A DNA stretch of 35,242 bases from NCBI GenBank assembly GCA_029979005.1, contig JAPOIJ010000036.1:1-35242 (forward strand), written 5' to 3'. The DNA comes from Planctomycetota bacterium. GTDB taxonomy: Bacteria; Planctomycetota; Planctomycetia; Pirellulales; Pirellulaceae. The notes below the pieces were generated by a model. The model did not search any database and had not been told where the DNA came from. It saw only the letters and a program-made list of their open reading frames with translations. Positions 1 to 8,506 of this stretch are shown in pieces; the stretch's first letter is position 1; every line of letters begins with the position of its first letter. Position numbers and translations under genes: made by a program.

Positions 1-1667
1 AGTGTTCCCTCCGTCATGTGACCAGAGTGAATAATGAGCCCGCCATCTTTCTGGGTATCCTCTACTTGGAACCTACCGTTCGCCCCTTCAATCCAACCGG
101 TATCACCAACCTGACCACCGGATTCTCCATAGAACGGGGTTTCCTGCAAAACGATGAACTGTTTCCCCTCCATCACCTCCATCGATTCACATATCTGCTG
201 CTTTACCACCCTCTTTTCCGAAATTTGATTCTTCACCCGCTCCATGACTTCGGTGACTTCTTCAAACTCTAAATACATCCCAATGATTGAGCTTTTCAAT
301 TCAGATGCCTCGTAGCCCGAAAACAGCGTCGCCTTGTGCTCTTTCTTGATTCCATCGAGTGGGCCAGCATCCCCCATGACGGTTTTCTCGCCGGTATTAC
401 TAACGTCACCGTGCTCTAGCATCCATTTTTCAAATTCAGCCCAATCAAAACTCAAACCGTGATGCTCCGCCACCGATTCGGCAATCGTGGGAGGCACACC
501 ATGGGTTTGATAGACATCAGCGACCCGCTGGGCGTCCAGTTTTGTCTGTCCACTTGCCAGTGCCTCTTCAACAATTTTTTCAACGCGGGGAATACCACGA
601 TCGATTACGGAGTAAAAACTTTTTTCTTCCTCTTCGACCACGGCGACCACACGGCCAACCGACTCCTTAAGTTCTGGATAGGGGCCTCCTAGCTGATCAA
701 CAACCGCAGGGACCAGCTGGAAAAGAAAAGGATCACGCAAGCCCATATCGTAACCTTGCAATACCGCGCGCCGTAAAAGAACTCGCACCACTGACTCTTC
801 CGCTTTCGCGCCCGGGTAGACATTCTCGTGAATGGCGACCGAACAAGCGCGAATGTGATCGGTAATTCTGCGCAATCGCCGACCATTGTCTGACTCGGCT
901 TCATATTTTACACCACATACCTCAGCAGCAGCATTCACAATCGGCATCAGAGTATCGATATGAAAGTTGGTGGAGACCCCCTGGAGCGTGGCAGCGGTTC
1001 GCTCCAATCCCATACCGGTATCTATATTTTTGTTCGGCAAAGGAATTAAGTTATTCGGCGGTTCACCCTCTCGATCGAACTGCGTAAAAACCAGATTCCA
1101 AATTTCACACTCAGGACCTTTGTCCGGGTGATAGAAAATTTCACTACAAGGTCCACAAACGCCATCAGGTCCGGCTGATGGTGCACTCGCTGGCCAAAAA
1201 TTCTCCTTTTCATCAAGTCGTTTGATGCGATTTAAAGGTAGCCCCACCTCATTGTGCCAGATGTCTGAAGCCTCATCATCATCCAGATAAACGGTAACTG
1301 ACAAACGATCTTTTTCTAAACCAAGCCATTTCGGTTCGGTCAAAAACTCCCACGCCCAATGAATCGCTTCGCGCTTGAAATAATCGCCAAAACTAAAATT
1401 CCCAAGCATCTCAAAAAACGTGTGATGGTAGGCTGTTCGCCCAACATTCTCGATATCCCCGGTTCGCAGGCACTTCTGAGAACTCGTCGCGCGGGTGAAT
1501 TCAAGCTCAACTTTCCCAAGGAAATGATCCTTAAATTGATTCATTCCCGCCGGCGTGAATAGCACTGATTTATCCCACTTTGGCACCATCACATCACTCG
1601 GACAAACCGTGTGGCCTTTTGTTTGAAAAAATTCGAGGTATTTAGATCTTAATTCGTCAGTTTTCAT
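1..1667 (-). CDS. alaS: Alanyl-tRNA synthetase, 3' part outside window
   Basis: Charges tRNA-Ala with alanine in the cytoplasm. I translated the minus strand from the ATG at 1667 down to the window edge, an open frame of about 555 codons out of roughly 870 usual for the family. The class II catalytic core is complete. Motif 1 is the stretch with LFTPAGMNQFKDHFLG, motif 2 is TFFEMLGNFSFGDYFK, and motif 3 is DTGMGLERTAATLQG. The tRNA-recognition region follows. The missing C-terminal part would hold most of the editing domain and the C-Ala domain. There is no strong ribosome binding site before the ATG. The N-terminus MKTDELRSKYLEFF is typical of the family, which supports this start. The gene lies 135 bp downstream of a PDZ-hydrolase gene on the same strand. 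Identity is certain; only the 3' end is unknown. Confidence 0.97.
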   Translation of the reverse strand, partial: MKTDELRSKYLEFFQTKGHTVCPSDVMVPKWDKSVLFTPAGMNQFKDHFLGKVELEFTRATSSQKCLRTGDIENVGRTAYHHTFFEMLGNFSFGDYFKREAIHWAWEFLTEPKWLGLEKDRLSVTVYLDDDEASDIWHNEVGLPLNRIKRLDEKENFWPASAPSAGPDGVCGPCSEIFYHPDKGPECEIWNLVFTQFDREGEPPNNLIPLPNKNIDTGMGLERTAATLQGVSTNFHIDTLMPIVNAAAEVCGVKYEAESDNGRRLRRITDHIRACSVAIHENVYPGAKAEESVVRVLLRRAVLQGYDMGLRDPFLFQLVPAVVDQLGGPYPELKESVGRVVAVVEEEEKSFYSVIDRGIPRVEKIVEEALASGQTKLDAQRVADVYQTHGVPPTIAESVAEHHGLSFDWAEFEKWMLEHGDVSNTGEKTVMGDAGPLDGIKKEHKATLFSGYEASELKSSIIGMYLEFEEVTEVMERVKNQISEKRVVKQQICESMEVMEGKQFIVLQETPFYGESGGQVGDTGWIEGANGRFQVEDTQKDGGLIIHSGHMTEGT

Positions 1668-1802
1668 TGTTTTTTCCGGAAACGGGGCAGATCACCCAAT
1701 ATATCGCTGAAAGGCCAAATCGACCAGAACGATCACTTCATGTGACCTCGAATTTAGGATTTTTAAAGCGACCTAAACAGTGGTTCTCCACACACTCATT
1801 CT

Positions 1803-2906
1803 TCAGAACTGATCGAGAAACTGCCCCACGGCCGTCCAGTAGCCAGTGTGGTCTGAGAATTTAACCCACAGTGCCCGCGCCCCGTGATTCCCATTCGTCT
1901 CGGGAACATAGGAAGTTTTCGAACGAACCGGAGCAGCATCGTAAATCGCTTGCCAGCTTGGAGCCTCTGCCTTCGATGAAGTAATAAACAACGGCACCTG
2001 AATTTTAGCTGCTGATTCTTCAATCCAACGATCACTTTTTCCCTGACTGACAAAATACTCTCCAGGCGAAAAGGCCATCACTCCGCTGACCAAATCAGGA
2101 TTTTCGCCGACAATTCGCAAAGCCAAGGACGAACTGTACGAGCTACCCCATAAAATTAATTTCGCCTTGGGGTAATTTTTCCGCGCCCATTTGACTGCCG
2201 CCATCATATCTTTCTCAGCATCAACAAACTCAGTCGAATTATTTTGAGCAACCGCCTCTCGATGAGTCTCATTAATAATGCCATTCACTTCACCGCCGGA
2301 TCGCTGATCAATTGCGAGACACTGAAATCCCAACTCATTTAACCGGGGAGCAATTTGACGGTACTCTCCTCGCGACCAACCAGCCTGATGGCATAGCACG
2401 ACCATTGGTGCTTTAGCGTCTAACGATCGTCGATATAAATCGGCGGTTATCACTAACCCATCCAATGATTTAAATTTCACCTGCTTAAAATTTTCAGGTT
2501 TCAGTAAAGATTGATCTAATTTCATCTGTGGTAACTCCGGAATTACCGATGGCCACCGCGCTAATTTTATCTTGACGGTTACCGACTTCCCCGCTCGAAG
2601 AACATCAAAGGTAATCTCATCGCCAACCCCATGCCTTGATGTCATCTTCTGAAATTGTCGAAGCGACGTTATTGGGCTGTTTTCGAAGCTGGCAATCAAA
2701 TCTCCGGGTTTTAATTTTCCTTTGGCCGGAGAGGCGTCAACCGTTTTTAGAACAACAACTCCCTTTCCATCATCAGCCAGCCGATAATGAACTCCTAAAA
2801 ACCCGCGATCATCGGCAACGCCCGTCTGGGCTCGGACCGAATCAGTAAAAAAACAAATCGCAACCAAAGCCAACAGAGCTATCAAATTCGTTTTCAGCAC
2901 AAACAT
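1803..2906 (-). CDS. Secreted PDZ-domain alpha/beta-hydrolase
   Basis: This 367-residue protein is probably a periplasmic or exported serine hydrolase of unknown substrate. Residues 1-26 form a signal peptide with a hydrophobic core and likely cleavage after VRA (26/27). Residues about 33-115 look like a PDZ domain (FLGVHYR, KGKLKPGDLIASFENSPI). Residues about 140-367 look like an alpha/beta-hydrolase: the strand MVVLCHQAGWSRGEY may carry the oxyanion-hole region, the nucleophile elbow is G254-S-S256-Y-S (Gly to Ser at the last elbow position), and NGNHGARAL near residue 340 is the likely catalytic His. The acid is not obvious; Glu in SSKAEAPSW is a candidate. PDZ fused to hydrolases or peptidases is common in Planctomycetes, but I do not recognise this family. 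It sits between recA and alaS. The recA terminator separates it from recA, so it probably has its own promoter. Confidence 0.8.
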   Translation of the reverse strand: MFVLKTNLIALLALVAICFFTDSVRAQTGVADDRGFLGVHYRLADDGKGVVVLKTVDASPAKGKLKPGDLIASFENSPITSLRQFQKMTSRHGVGDEITFDVLRAGKSVTVKIKLARWPSVIPELPQMKLDQSLLKPENFKQVKFKSLDGLVITADLYRRSLDAKAPMVVLCHQAGWSRGEYRQIAPRLNELGFQCLAIDQRSGGEVNGIINETHREAVAQNNSTEFVDAEKDMMAAVKWARKNYPKAKLILWGSSYSSSLALRIVGENPDLVSGVMAFSPGEYFVSQGKSDRWIEESAAKIQVPLFITSSKAEAPSWQAIYDAAPVRSKTSYVPETNGNHGARALWVKFSDHTGYWTAVGQFLDQF

Positions 2907-3094
2907 CGACTACGTTCCAACAATTAGATTTGATCCACAATCTCAACCGCTACTCATTCTACCGCTTGTATGCAGCGCTCGAATACGCCCAGCCATGAAA
3001 AAACGAATCATTCATCAGTCTGCTGAAATGCTCAGTTAATAAAAATCGCCTAGCGGTATCAATTCAAGGGCGATTCCCCCCCTCTGAAAGCAAC

Positions 3095-3125
3095 AAAAAA
3101 AAAACCGGCCACATGGCCGGTTCAG
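3095..3125 (-). terminator. Rho-independent terminator of recA
   Basis: On the minus strand a perfect AACCGGCC / GGCCGGTT stem with a 4-nt loop is followed by a run of about ten T. It lies about 100 bp after the recA stop codon, so it should end the recA transcript before the hydrolase gene. Confidence 0.9.
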
Positions 3126-3225
3126 AAAGTTCACTTATCTTGTTCACGAGTTGTCGGACAGAAAGCTCCCACATCATTTAAACAGCAAAAAACAATGCTA
3201 TTTAGATCAACATGAAACCATTCCC

Positions 3226-4527
3226 TTAACTCTTGGGAGGATGAGCTTTCGCGTCTTTATCGATCCCTTCCAGCACTTCGCTCATGTCTTCGACATAGCC
3301 GCCCGCCTCGAGAACTTTCCGACGAATCTCCTCGCAAACATCCTTATTCTCAATTAAGTAGTTTCTAGCTTTCTCTTTTCCCTGCCCAAGATGTGTACCG
3401 TCGTATTTAAACCAAGAACCACTCCGAGCAACAATCTTGTGAGCAACACCAAGATCGAGAACATCTCCCTCGTAACTGATACCATTGGAGTGCATCATAT
3501 CAAACTCTGCGATTCGAAACGGTGGAGCGACTTTGTTCTTAACAATTTTTGCTTTCACCCGTTGTCCGACCTGTACATCACCATCTTTCAGGGCGCCGAT
3601 CCGACGAACGTCAATTCGAACCGAAGTATAAAATTTCAACGCACGACCACCCGGAGTGGTTTCCGGGCTTCCAAACATCACGCCAATTTTCTCACGAATT
3701 TGATTGATAAAAATTGCGCATGTCTTACTGCGAGAAATCGCCCCGGTCAGCTTTCGCATAGATTGACTCATCAATCTCGCTTGCAAGCCAACGTGTGAAT
3801 CACCAATCTCTCCGTCCAACTCTTTTTTCGGAACGAGAGCCGCGACAGAATCAACAACAATTACGTCCACTGCGTTAGACTTCACGAGCATCTCTACAAT
3901 TTGCATTGCCTCTTCACCGCTGCTGGGCTGAGAAACAAGTAGAGTATCTAACGAAACGCCTAGTTTTTTGGCCCACGTCGGATCAAAAGCGTGTTCCGCG
4001 TCCACGATCGCTGCGATTCCTCCGGATTTCTGCGCCTCAGCAATTGTGTGCAACGCGAGTGTTGTCTTACCGCTCGATTCCGGACCGTAGACTTCAATGA
4101 TCCGCCCGCAAGGCAAACCACTACCACCCAGCGCCATATCGAGTGAAAGACTTCCAGTTGATATACCACGTATCTCCTGTTTGGAATCGTTGCCGAGTGC
4201 CATAATCGATCCGGAACCAAACTGAGCTTCAATCTGCTGAACCGCAGTTTTCAAGGTCTCGTGTTCCGAAAGCATCTTATCCACTGCGGCCACTTCCCCT
4301 TTTTTCTTGGAATTACCGACAGCTTTTTTTGACGCTGTTTTTCCGGAAGATTTTGTTTTTGCCATGGGTGTCTCTACTTTGCGATTGGGGGAGGAAGCCT
4401 TGGTTACAGTCGGTGTCTTTACTTGTTTCAGCTGGGAACCGTTGCCAGCTTTTGCTGGAACAGAGACTTTCGTTTCTGCCAACACTGTTTTTACGTTGCT
4501 TTTTGCTGTCGTCGTAGTCGCCATCAT
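3226..4527 (-). CDS. recA: RecA recombinase with basic N-terminal extension
   Basis: ATP-dependent strand exchange in homologous recombination and co-protease of the SOS response. It is 433 residues against about 350 usual. Walker A is GPESSGKT at 148-155. Also present are the DNA-binding loop region with [20 protein letters not shown] and the family stretch [15 protein letters not shown] at about 98-112. The first 80 or so residues are extra: a low-complexity Lys/Thr/Ser/Ala-rich tail with [13 protein letters not shown]. Two adjacent ATG codons open the frame. AGGAG (minus strand, 4534-4530) sits 2 nt before the first and 5 nt before the second (4524), so the second is the likely true start and the long form is real. 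An internal ATG at 4365 (residue 55) would give 379 residues but has no comparable ribosome site. The acidic C-terminal tail of E. coli RecA is not obvious. The gene appears monocistronic. Confidence 0.97.
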   Translation of the reverse strand: MMATTTTAKSNVKTVLAETKVSVPAKAGNGSQLKQVKTPTVTKASSPNRKVETPMAKTKSSGKTASKKAVGNSKKKGEVAAVDKMLSEHETLKTAVQQIEAQFGSGSIMALGNDSKQEIRGISTGSLSLDMALGGSGLPCGRIIEVYGPESSGKTTLALHTIAEAQKSGGIAAIVDAEHAFDPTWAKKLGVSLDTLLVSQPSSGEEAMQIVEMLVKSNAVDVIVVDSVAALVPKKELDGEIGDSHVGLQARLMSQSMRKLTGAISRSKTCAIFINQIREKIGVMFGSPETTPGGRALKFYTSVRIDVRRIGALKDGDVQVGQRVKAKIVKNKVAPPFRIAEFDMMHSNGISYEGDVLDLGVAHKIVARSGSWFKYDGTHLGQGKEKARNYLIENKDVCEEIRRKVLEAGGYVEDMSEVLEGIDKDAKAHPPKS

Positions 4528-4623
4528 ATCTCCTGCTGGGAATCGAGTAATCGCTCAAGGCCTCGCAGTAGCTCCGTTCGAAGAGGCTTGAAACATTCGC
4601 TCAAACTACTTCCGACGAAAACT

Positions 4624-4652
4624 ACGATACGACTCGTAAAACCGGTTTACAA
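4624..4652 (-). promoter_or_regulatory. Candidate recA promoter with embedded palindrome
   Basis: On the minus strand, TTGTAA (4652-4647) and TATCGT (4629-4624) are separated by 17 nt, a moderate fit to a housekeeping promoter. The perfect 10-bp palindrome AAACCGGTTT (4639-4648) overlaps the -35 box and spacer, where a repressor operator would be placed. The promoter call is inference; the palindrome is seen directly. Confidence 0.35.
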
Positions 4653-4688
4653 GTGCCTTCAACTATAAGATTCGCAGTTGATTGGACA

Positions 4689-4707
4689 CGTATGGTCAAT
4701 CCATACG
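4689..4707. promoter_or_regulatory. Inverted repeat upstream of recA
   Basis: CGTATGG and CCATACG form a perfect 7-bp inverted repeat around a 5-nt loop. It is followed on the plus strand by C and seven T, so it resembles a plus-strand terminator, although no plus-strand gene precedes it. It sits about 160 bp upstream of recA and about 110 bp beyond the antiporter stop codon. It may be a distal operator or a weak terminator; nothing decides between these. Confidence 0.4.
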
Positions 4708-4816
4708 CTTTTTTTAGGGAAATTGAGAATTTCGGCCAAAAACCAAACTAGCTCAATTTTGTACAGTTATCGAGAATTAAGCAACCCTAACTTTAAGCAA
4801 ACCCAGGTGAACTCAG

Positions 4817-6610
4817 TTATGCACTCAAGCCCTGCTTGCTTTTTCTCTCCAGTTTCGACAACTCCTCTTCGCGCAAACCAGCTCGGTCAGCTGCATCTTC
4901 CAAGAGGTAGTTCAGCTCTGCCTGATCTTCCGCGTGAAACACATCGTACGCGTGTGCCGGACTTCTCGCGTGATAGAGCTGTTCGACTAGGTTTCTGTCT
5001 TTCACGATGGCCGTCGCAAACGCAGCGATCACCTCCAGATGGCGGTTCCGCTCCAGTTCAGGAGTTGCCAGCAATAAAACCGCATGCACAAGTCGGCCGT
5101 CAGGAGCCCCCAGATCCAAACCTTTGCTACTGAGCCCGAGTACCCCACGCATCTCAGCTCCTTCGTCGAGGATGGCGTGTGGGATCATCAAACCACGGCC
5201 GACGCAGGTCGTCTCCTCAGCATCCCGTTCCAAAACCAGTTTGACAAATTCATTCTGTGGCAACTGAATGGTAGACGTGCTGTACAATTGATCGGAAAGA
5301 CTGCGAATCACATCTTCTTTGGTATCACCAACCAGCCCGACTGAAATCCGTTGCTCTTGTAAAAAATCAAGCAATCTTGGGCGATCGTTATGATCCTCTC
5401 CAGATCTTAAAATTGCCAATCGAGTAGCACTCGGACCAAGTAACTGGTTAATGGCGAGTGCCGACAATCCAACCGTGTTTACAATGTCCTGTATTTCCGA
5501 ATCAAAGCTCGGGTCACTTACGACCAACAAAATCAATCCAACAGCAACACCGCCATGCGGCAGCAACGCCACTCCAAGATACTTTCGAAGATTCTTCGTC
5601 CCGCCCGAAAATGTCATTGAGGTATACGCACTTAAGACTTTGGCAGTCAGACGAGCAATAAAATACAGCAACACCAGTGCCAATGCTTGAGGAACCAAAC
5701 CGAAATCCAACCTCATTCCCGCAAACGTAAAGAACAAAGCGAATAGAACTCCGCCGATCGACTGCAAATATGCTTCGCAGGAACGAACAAGATCGTGTCT
5801 AAGATTTGTGACTGCAATTCCAGCAAACGTACAAGCCAGAATGCCGCCCGAAGCACCAAACCCAGATGCTAACCCCCACGCAGCAAGTACGATCGCCACC
5901 ATCGTTGGCCCCAGAAAGGCCGGACTTACCACGGTTCGAGTAAGTAAGATCGCAATGGTGGCACAGAATAAACCTATCAAAAATGTTGCGACAAATTGGA
6001 CAGCAACTTCTTGCAGTGCCATCAACCAGCCAACATCACCCCCAAGAAAAGCCGCTACGAAAACAAACACTGCAACAGCAACCATGTCGATCAAACCGAT
6101 CGCGGCCAACAGCGTGCGGGTCAAAGTTCCGCGGGCACGCGCTTCCTGAATAACGAGAACCGTGGTTCCCGGCGCACCTGCAATTGCAATCGCTGCCAAA
6201 AGAATCGCCGGGTTTCTAGTCATCAATTCACCACCCGGCACGAGCGGCCCGATGAAAAATAGAATGGCACCGACCACCACCGGAGTGATCAGCGTTTCGC
6301 CAAGCAACAAAGCACCGACCCTTTTTCCAGCGTTTCTCAGGCTGGAAAAATAAAGTGTCGCCCCTACCGTAAAGGCAATGAAACCAAGCACAAAATGCAT
6401 GTAAGGCAAGAAATTGTTTAGCTCATTGACGCCATTCTCTGTTTGCATCCCGGGCAACTGAAGTTGGCGGAGTAGAATACCGGTCGCGATCCACCCCGTT
6501 ACCTTAGGTAATCGAATGCGGGCAAACAATTCGCCACCGATAATACCGGCAATCAGAACCGTAGCAAAGTTAAGAAGAGGATCGTCAAACGTTTGGTTGG
6601 TAAAAGGCAT
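4817..6610 (-). CDS. CPA2-type cation/proton antiporter with C-terminal PTS EIIA domain
   Basis: A 597-residue inner-membrane protein, probably exchanging Na+ or K+ for protons. Residues about 12-400 contain roughly a dozen hydrophobic segments in the order typical of Na+/H+ exchangers (Pfam PF00999 type), including RLPKVTGWIATGILL near the N-terminus. Residues about 410-560 match a PTS type-2 EIIA domain. The phosphorylatable His lies in GRGLMIPHAIL (H478), and HLEVIAAFATAIV follows as in fructose/mannitol IIA proteins. The last 35 residues are charged and probably helical. In PTS-Ntr-type systems an EIIA domain senses phosphoryl flux, so transport may be gated by phosphorylation; that is inference. 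No PTS genes lie nearby. The start ATG has only a weak ribosome site. It stands alone, with 182 bp to the thpR-like gene upstream on the same strand. Confidence 0.88.
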   Translation of the reverse strand: MPFTNQTFDDPLLNFATVLIAGIIGGELFARIRLPKVTGWIATGILLRQLQLPGMQTENGVNELNNFLPYMHFVLGFIAFTVGATLYFSSLRNAGKRVGALLLGETLITPVVVGAILFFIGPLVPGGELMTRNPAILLAAIAIAGAPGTTVLVIQEARARGTLTRTLLAAIGLIDMVAVAVFVFVAAFLGGDVGWLMALQEVAVQFVATFLIGLFCATIAILLTRTVVSPAFLGPTMVAIVLAAWGLASGFGASGGILACTFAGIAVTNLRHDLVRSCEAYLQSIGGVLFALFFTFAGMRLDFGLVPQALALVLLYFIARLTAKVLSAYTSMTFSGGTKNLRKYLGVALLPHGGVAVGLILLVVSDPSFDSEIQDIVNTVGLSALAINQLLGPSATRLAILRSGEDHNDRPRLLDFLQEQRISVGLVGDTKEDVIRSLSDQLYSTSTIQLPQNEFVKLVLERDAEETTCVGRGLMIPHAILDEGAEMRGVLGLSSKGLDLGAPDGRLVHAVLLLATPELERNRHLEVIAAFATAIVKDRNLVEQLYHARSPAHAYDVFHAEDQAELNYLLEDAADRAGLREEELSKLERKSKQGLSA

Positions 6611-6792
6611 TCAGGTTCGATCGGGATCCAGAAGTGAAGTTCGATAATTAAACGTCGTCAGCGGATGACAACCGACGATTCAACCCCAGTTCAATTACGG
6701 AACTTATTTGGATTTAAATCTAATCCAATTTAAGGTTGGGAAAATCTGACAAAACCGGTGACATCAACCGACGATCCGCTCTCGACTTAGCT

Positions 6793-7365
6793 TCACCCCT
6801 TCAACTTGATCCTAGCCATAGGCGTATAACTTGGGCGACCACGCTCGGCATAACTGGCAAATACGATCACTTCGTCAACATGACAAAATCCACCATCATG
6901 ACTTCTAAGTTTATGAACTAATTCTAACAATTCATCATTCCACCGCCCACCGCGGGATAACTTTCCCAAGGTCATGTGCGGAATATAGTCATTTCTATCC
7001 TTGTTGACGCCCCAATGATGGAGCACACCTTCCAGCGCCGTATAAAGCTCACACAATTGCTCCCGACCTTCGTCGACACCAATCCAGAGAGTCCGTGGTT
7101 CTTGTGCACTGGAAAAGCCATCAACTCCTTGCAGCGACATCTCAAATGATTCGAACGGTTCGATCGCATCCTTGATTAACTTGCACAACTCTGGAACTTC
7201 AACATCGATAACTTCACCGACGTAATTAAGTCCAACAAGCTGGTTTTCGAGCTCGACCCAGCGGTATTGATCGCACAAAGCCGCCAAACGACGGACGACC
7301 TTACCAACGTTATTATTGACTCGCTGCGAGACTTTTACGGCAATGAATGTTCTAATTTTTCCCAT
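6793..7365 (-). CDS. ThpR-like 2H phosphoesterase with degenerate first motif
   Basis: A 190-residue homologue of RNA 2',3'-cyclic phosphodiesterase (ThpR, formerly 2'-5' RNA ligase). This family normally opens cyclic phosphate ends of RNA using two HxTx motifs. The N-terminus KIRTFIAVKV and the family stretch NYVGEV (about 47-52) are present. The second motif is intact as H130-M-T-L in YIPHMTLGKL. Where the first HxTx belongs, just before NYVGEV, the protein reads L43-V-G-L: the catalytic His and Thr are replaced. I checked this codon by codon on the minus strand. Either activity is lost or altered, or it now only binds RNA or nucleotides. Length is normal and there is no frameshift. It diverges from the kinase gene at 7508, sharing a 142-bp intergenic region. 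Family assignment is firm; function is uncertain. Confidence 0.8.
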   Translation of the reverse strand: MGKIRTFIAVKVSQRVNNNVGKVVRRLAALCDQYRWVELENQLVGLNYVGEVIDVEVPELCKLIKDAIEPFESFEMSLQGVDGFSSAQEPRTLWIGVDEGREQLCELYTALEGVLHHWGVNKDRNDYIPHMTLGKLSRGGRWNDELLELVHKLRSHDGGFCHVDEVIVFASYAERGRPSYTPMARIKLKG

Positions 7366-7507
7366 GGCCTTAGTTTAATCAAACTCACCCATTTTGGGCG
7401 AGGGGCTCACGCAATCCCATGGTTGTCCCTTCAAGCTGGTTGCAGATCTTACAAAAAACTCAATAATGAGGCCTTAATTTGAGTGCAACTCGGACGGAAC
7501 CCTAAAA

Positions 7508-8506
7508 GTGACTGATAAAAACTACGATGTGTTTGGTGTTGGAAATGCGATTGTTGATACCCTCGCACAGGTAGAAGATGAATTGATTTCAAATTTGAAT
7601 CTTGGCAAGGGCGGAATGTCTCTGATGGACACGGAGAATCAGGCTCAGGTCCTTAGCCAACTTGAAAATAAGAGTCTCCGCCTCGCTTCAGGCGGTTCAG
7701 CGGCCAATACAATGGTCGCCATCGCTCAAAGCGGCGGTAGTGGCGTCTACTGTGGTAAAGTCGCACACGACACCAACGGTGAATTCTATAAGAAAGATAT
7801 GGAGCAGTCGGGAATCGTTTTTCCAGTCCCTCTCGCCCCCGAGTCAGCCTTACCTACCGGAACCTGCGTAGTTTTAACCACGCCAGACGCTGAGAGAACG
7901 ATGTGCACTCACCTCGGGATTTCGACAACGCTCACAAAATCTGAGATCGATGTCGACTTACTCTCCCAATCCAAGTGTAGCTACATCGAAGGATATCTCT
8001 GGGATGCTGAAGAGCCAAGAGCCGCTTGTATCGAGGCGTTTGAGCAATCTAAACGATTGGGCGTCACCACTGCATTTACGTTTTCCGACGCTTTTTTGAT
8101 TGATCGATTCGCCGACGACTTTCACCGGGTGGTTAAAGACTACTGCGACATCATCTTTTGCAATGCTGACGAAGCCAAACAGTTTTTTCAAACCGAAGAC
8201 ATCAACGAATGCACGACAAAAATGGCTGCAATTTGCGACCTGGCATTCATTACCGACGGTGGTGACGGAGCCTACGTGGTAGAAAAAGGAAACGTCTTCA
8301 AAGCCAACGGTTTCCCCGTAAATGCAATCGATACGAACGGTGCTGGTGACGCTTTTGCGGGAGGAGCTCTTTACGGCATCACCTCGGGAATGACGGCCAA
8401 CAACGCTGCAAAATGGGGAAATTACTTTGCCTCTCGCGTTGTAGAGAACATCGGACCACGGATAGATGGATCATTAAAAGAGCACGTCGATTCGGTAATT
8501 AGTTAA
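7508..8506 (+). CDS. PfkB-family carbohydrate/adenosine kinase
   Basis: A 332-residue cytoplasmic sugar or nucleoside kinase of the ribokinase/PfkB family, transferring phosphate from ATP to a ribosyl- or sugar-type substrate. The N-terminal signature GVGNAIVDTL, the substrate-lid motif GGSAANTMVAIA (about 62-73) and the C-terminal catalytic motif DTNGAGDAFAGG are all present. The Asp in that last motif is the base that activates the substrate hydroxyl. The spacing and GNAIVD/GGSAANT wording are closest to the bacterial proteins annotated as adenosine kinase, but substrate cannot be set from sequence alone. The start is GTG: an in-frame TAA lies immediately upstream (7503-7505), so no longer form is possible. 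GGAACC lies a few bases before. It is alone on its strand, divergent from the ThpR-like gene, with a 389-bp gap to the desaturase. Confidence 0.88.
   Translation: MTDKNYDVFGVGNAIVDTLAQVEDELISNLNLGKGGMSLMDTENQAQVLSQLENKSLRLASGGSAANTMVAIAQSGGSGVYCGKVAHDTNGEFYKKDMEQSGIVFPVPLAPESALPTGTCVVLTTPDAERTMCTHLGISTTLTKSEIDVDLLSQSKCSYIEGYLWDAEEPRAACIEAFEQSKRLGVTTAFTFSDAFLIDRFADDFHRVVKDYCDIIFCNADEAKQFFQTEDINECTTKMAAICDLAFITDGGDGAYVVEKGNVFKANGFPVNAIDTNGAGDAFAGGALYGITSGMTANNAAKWGNYFASRVVENIGPRIDGSLKEHVDSVIS

Noticed and set aside
4307..4591. Open frames opposite the start of recA
   Set aside because: They arise from the low-complexity Lys/Thr/Ser-rich coding of the RecA tail on the other strand.
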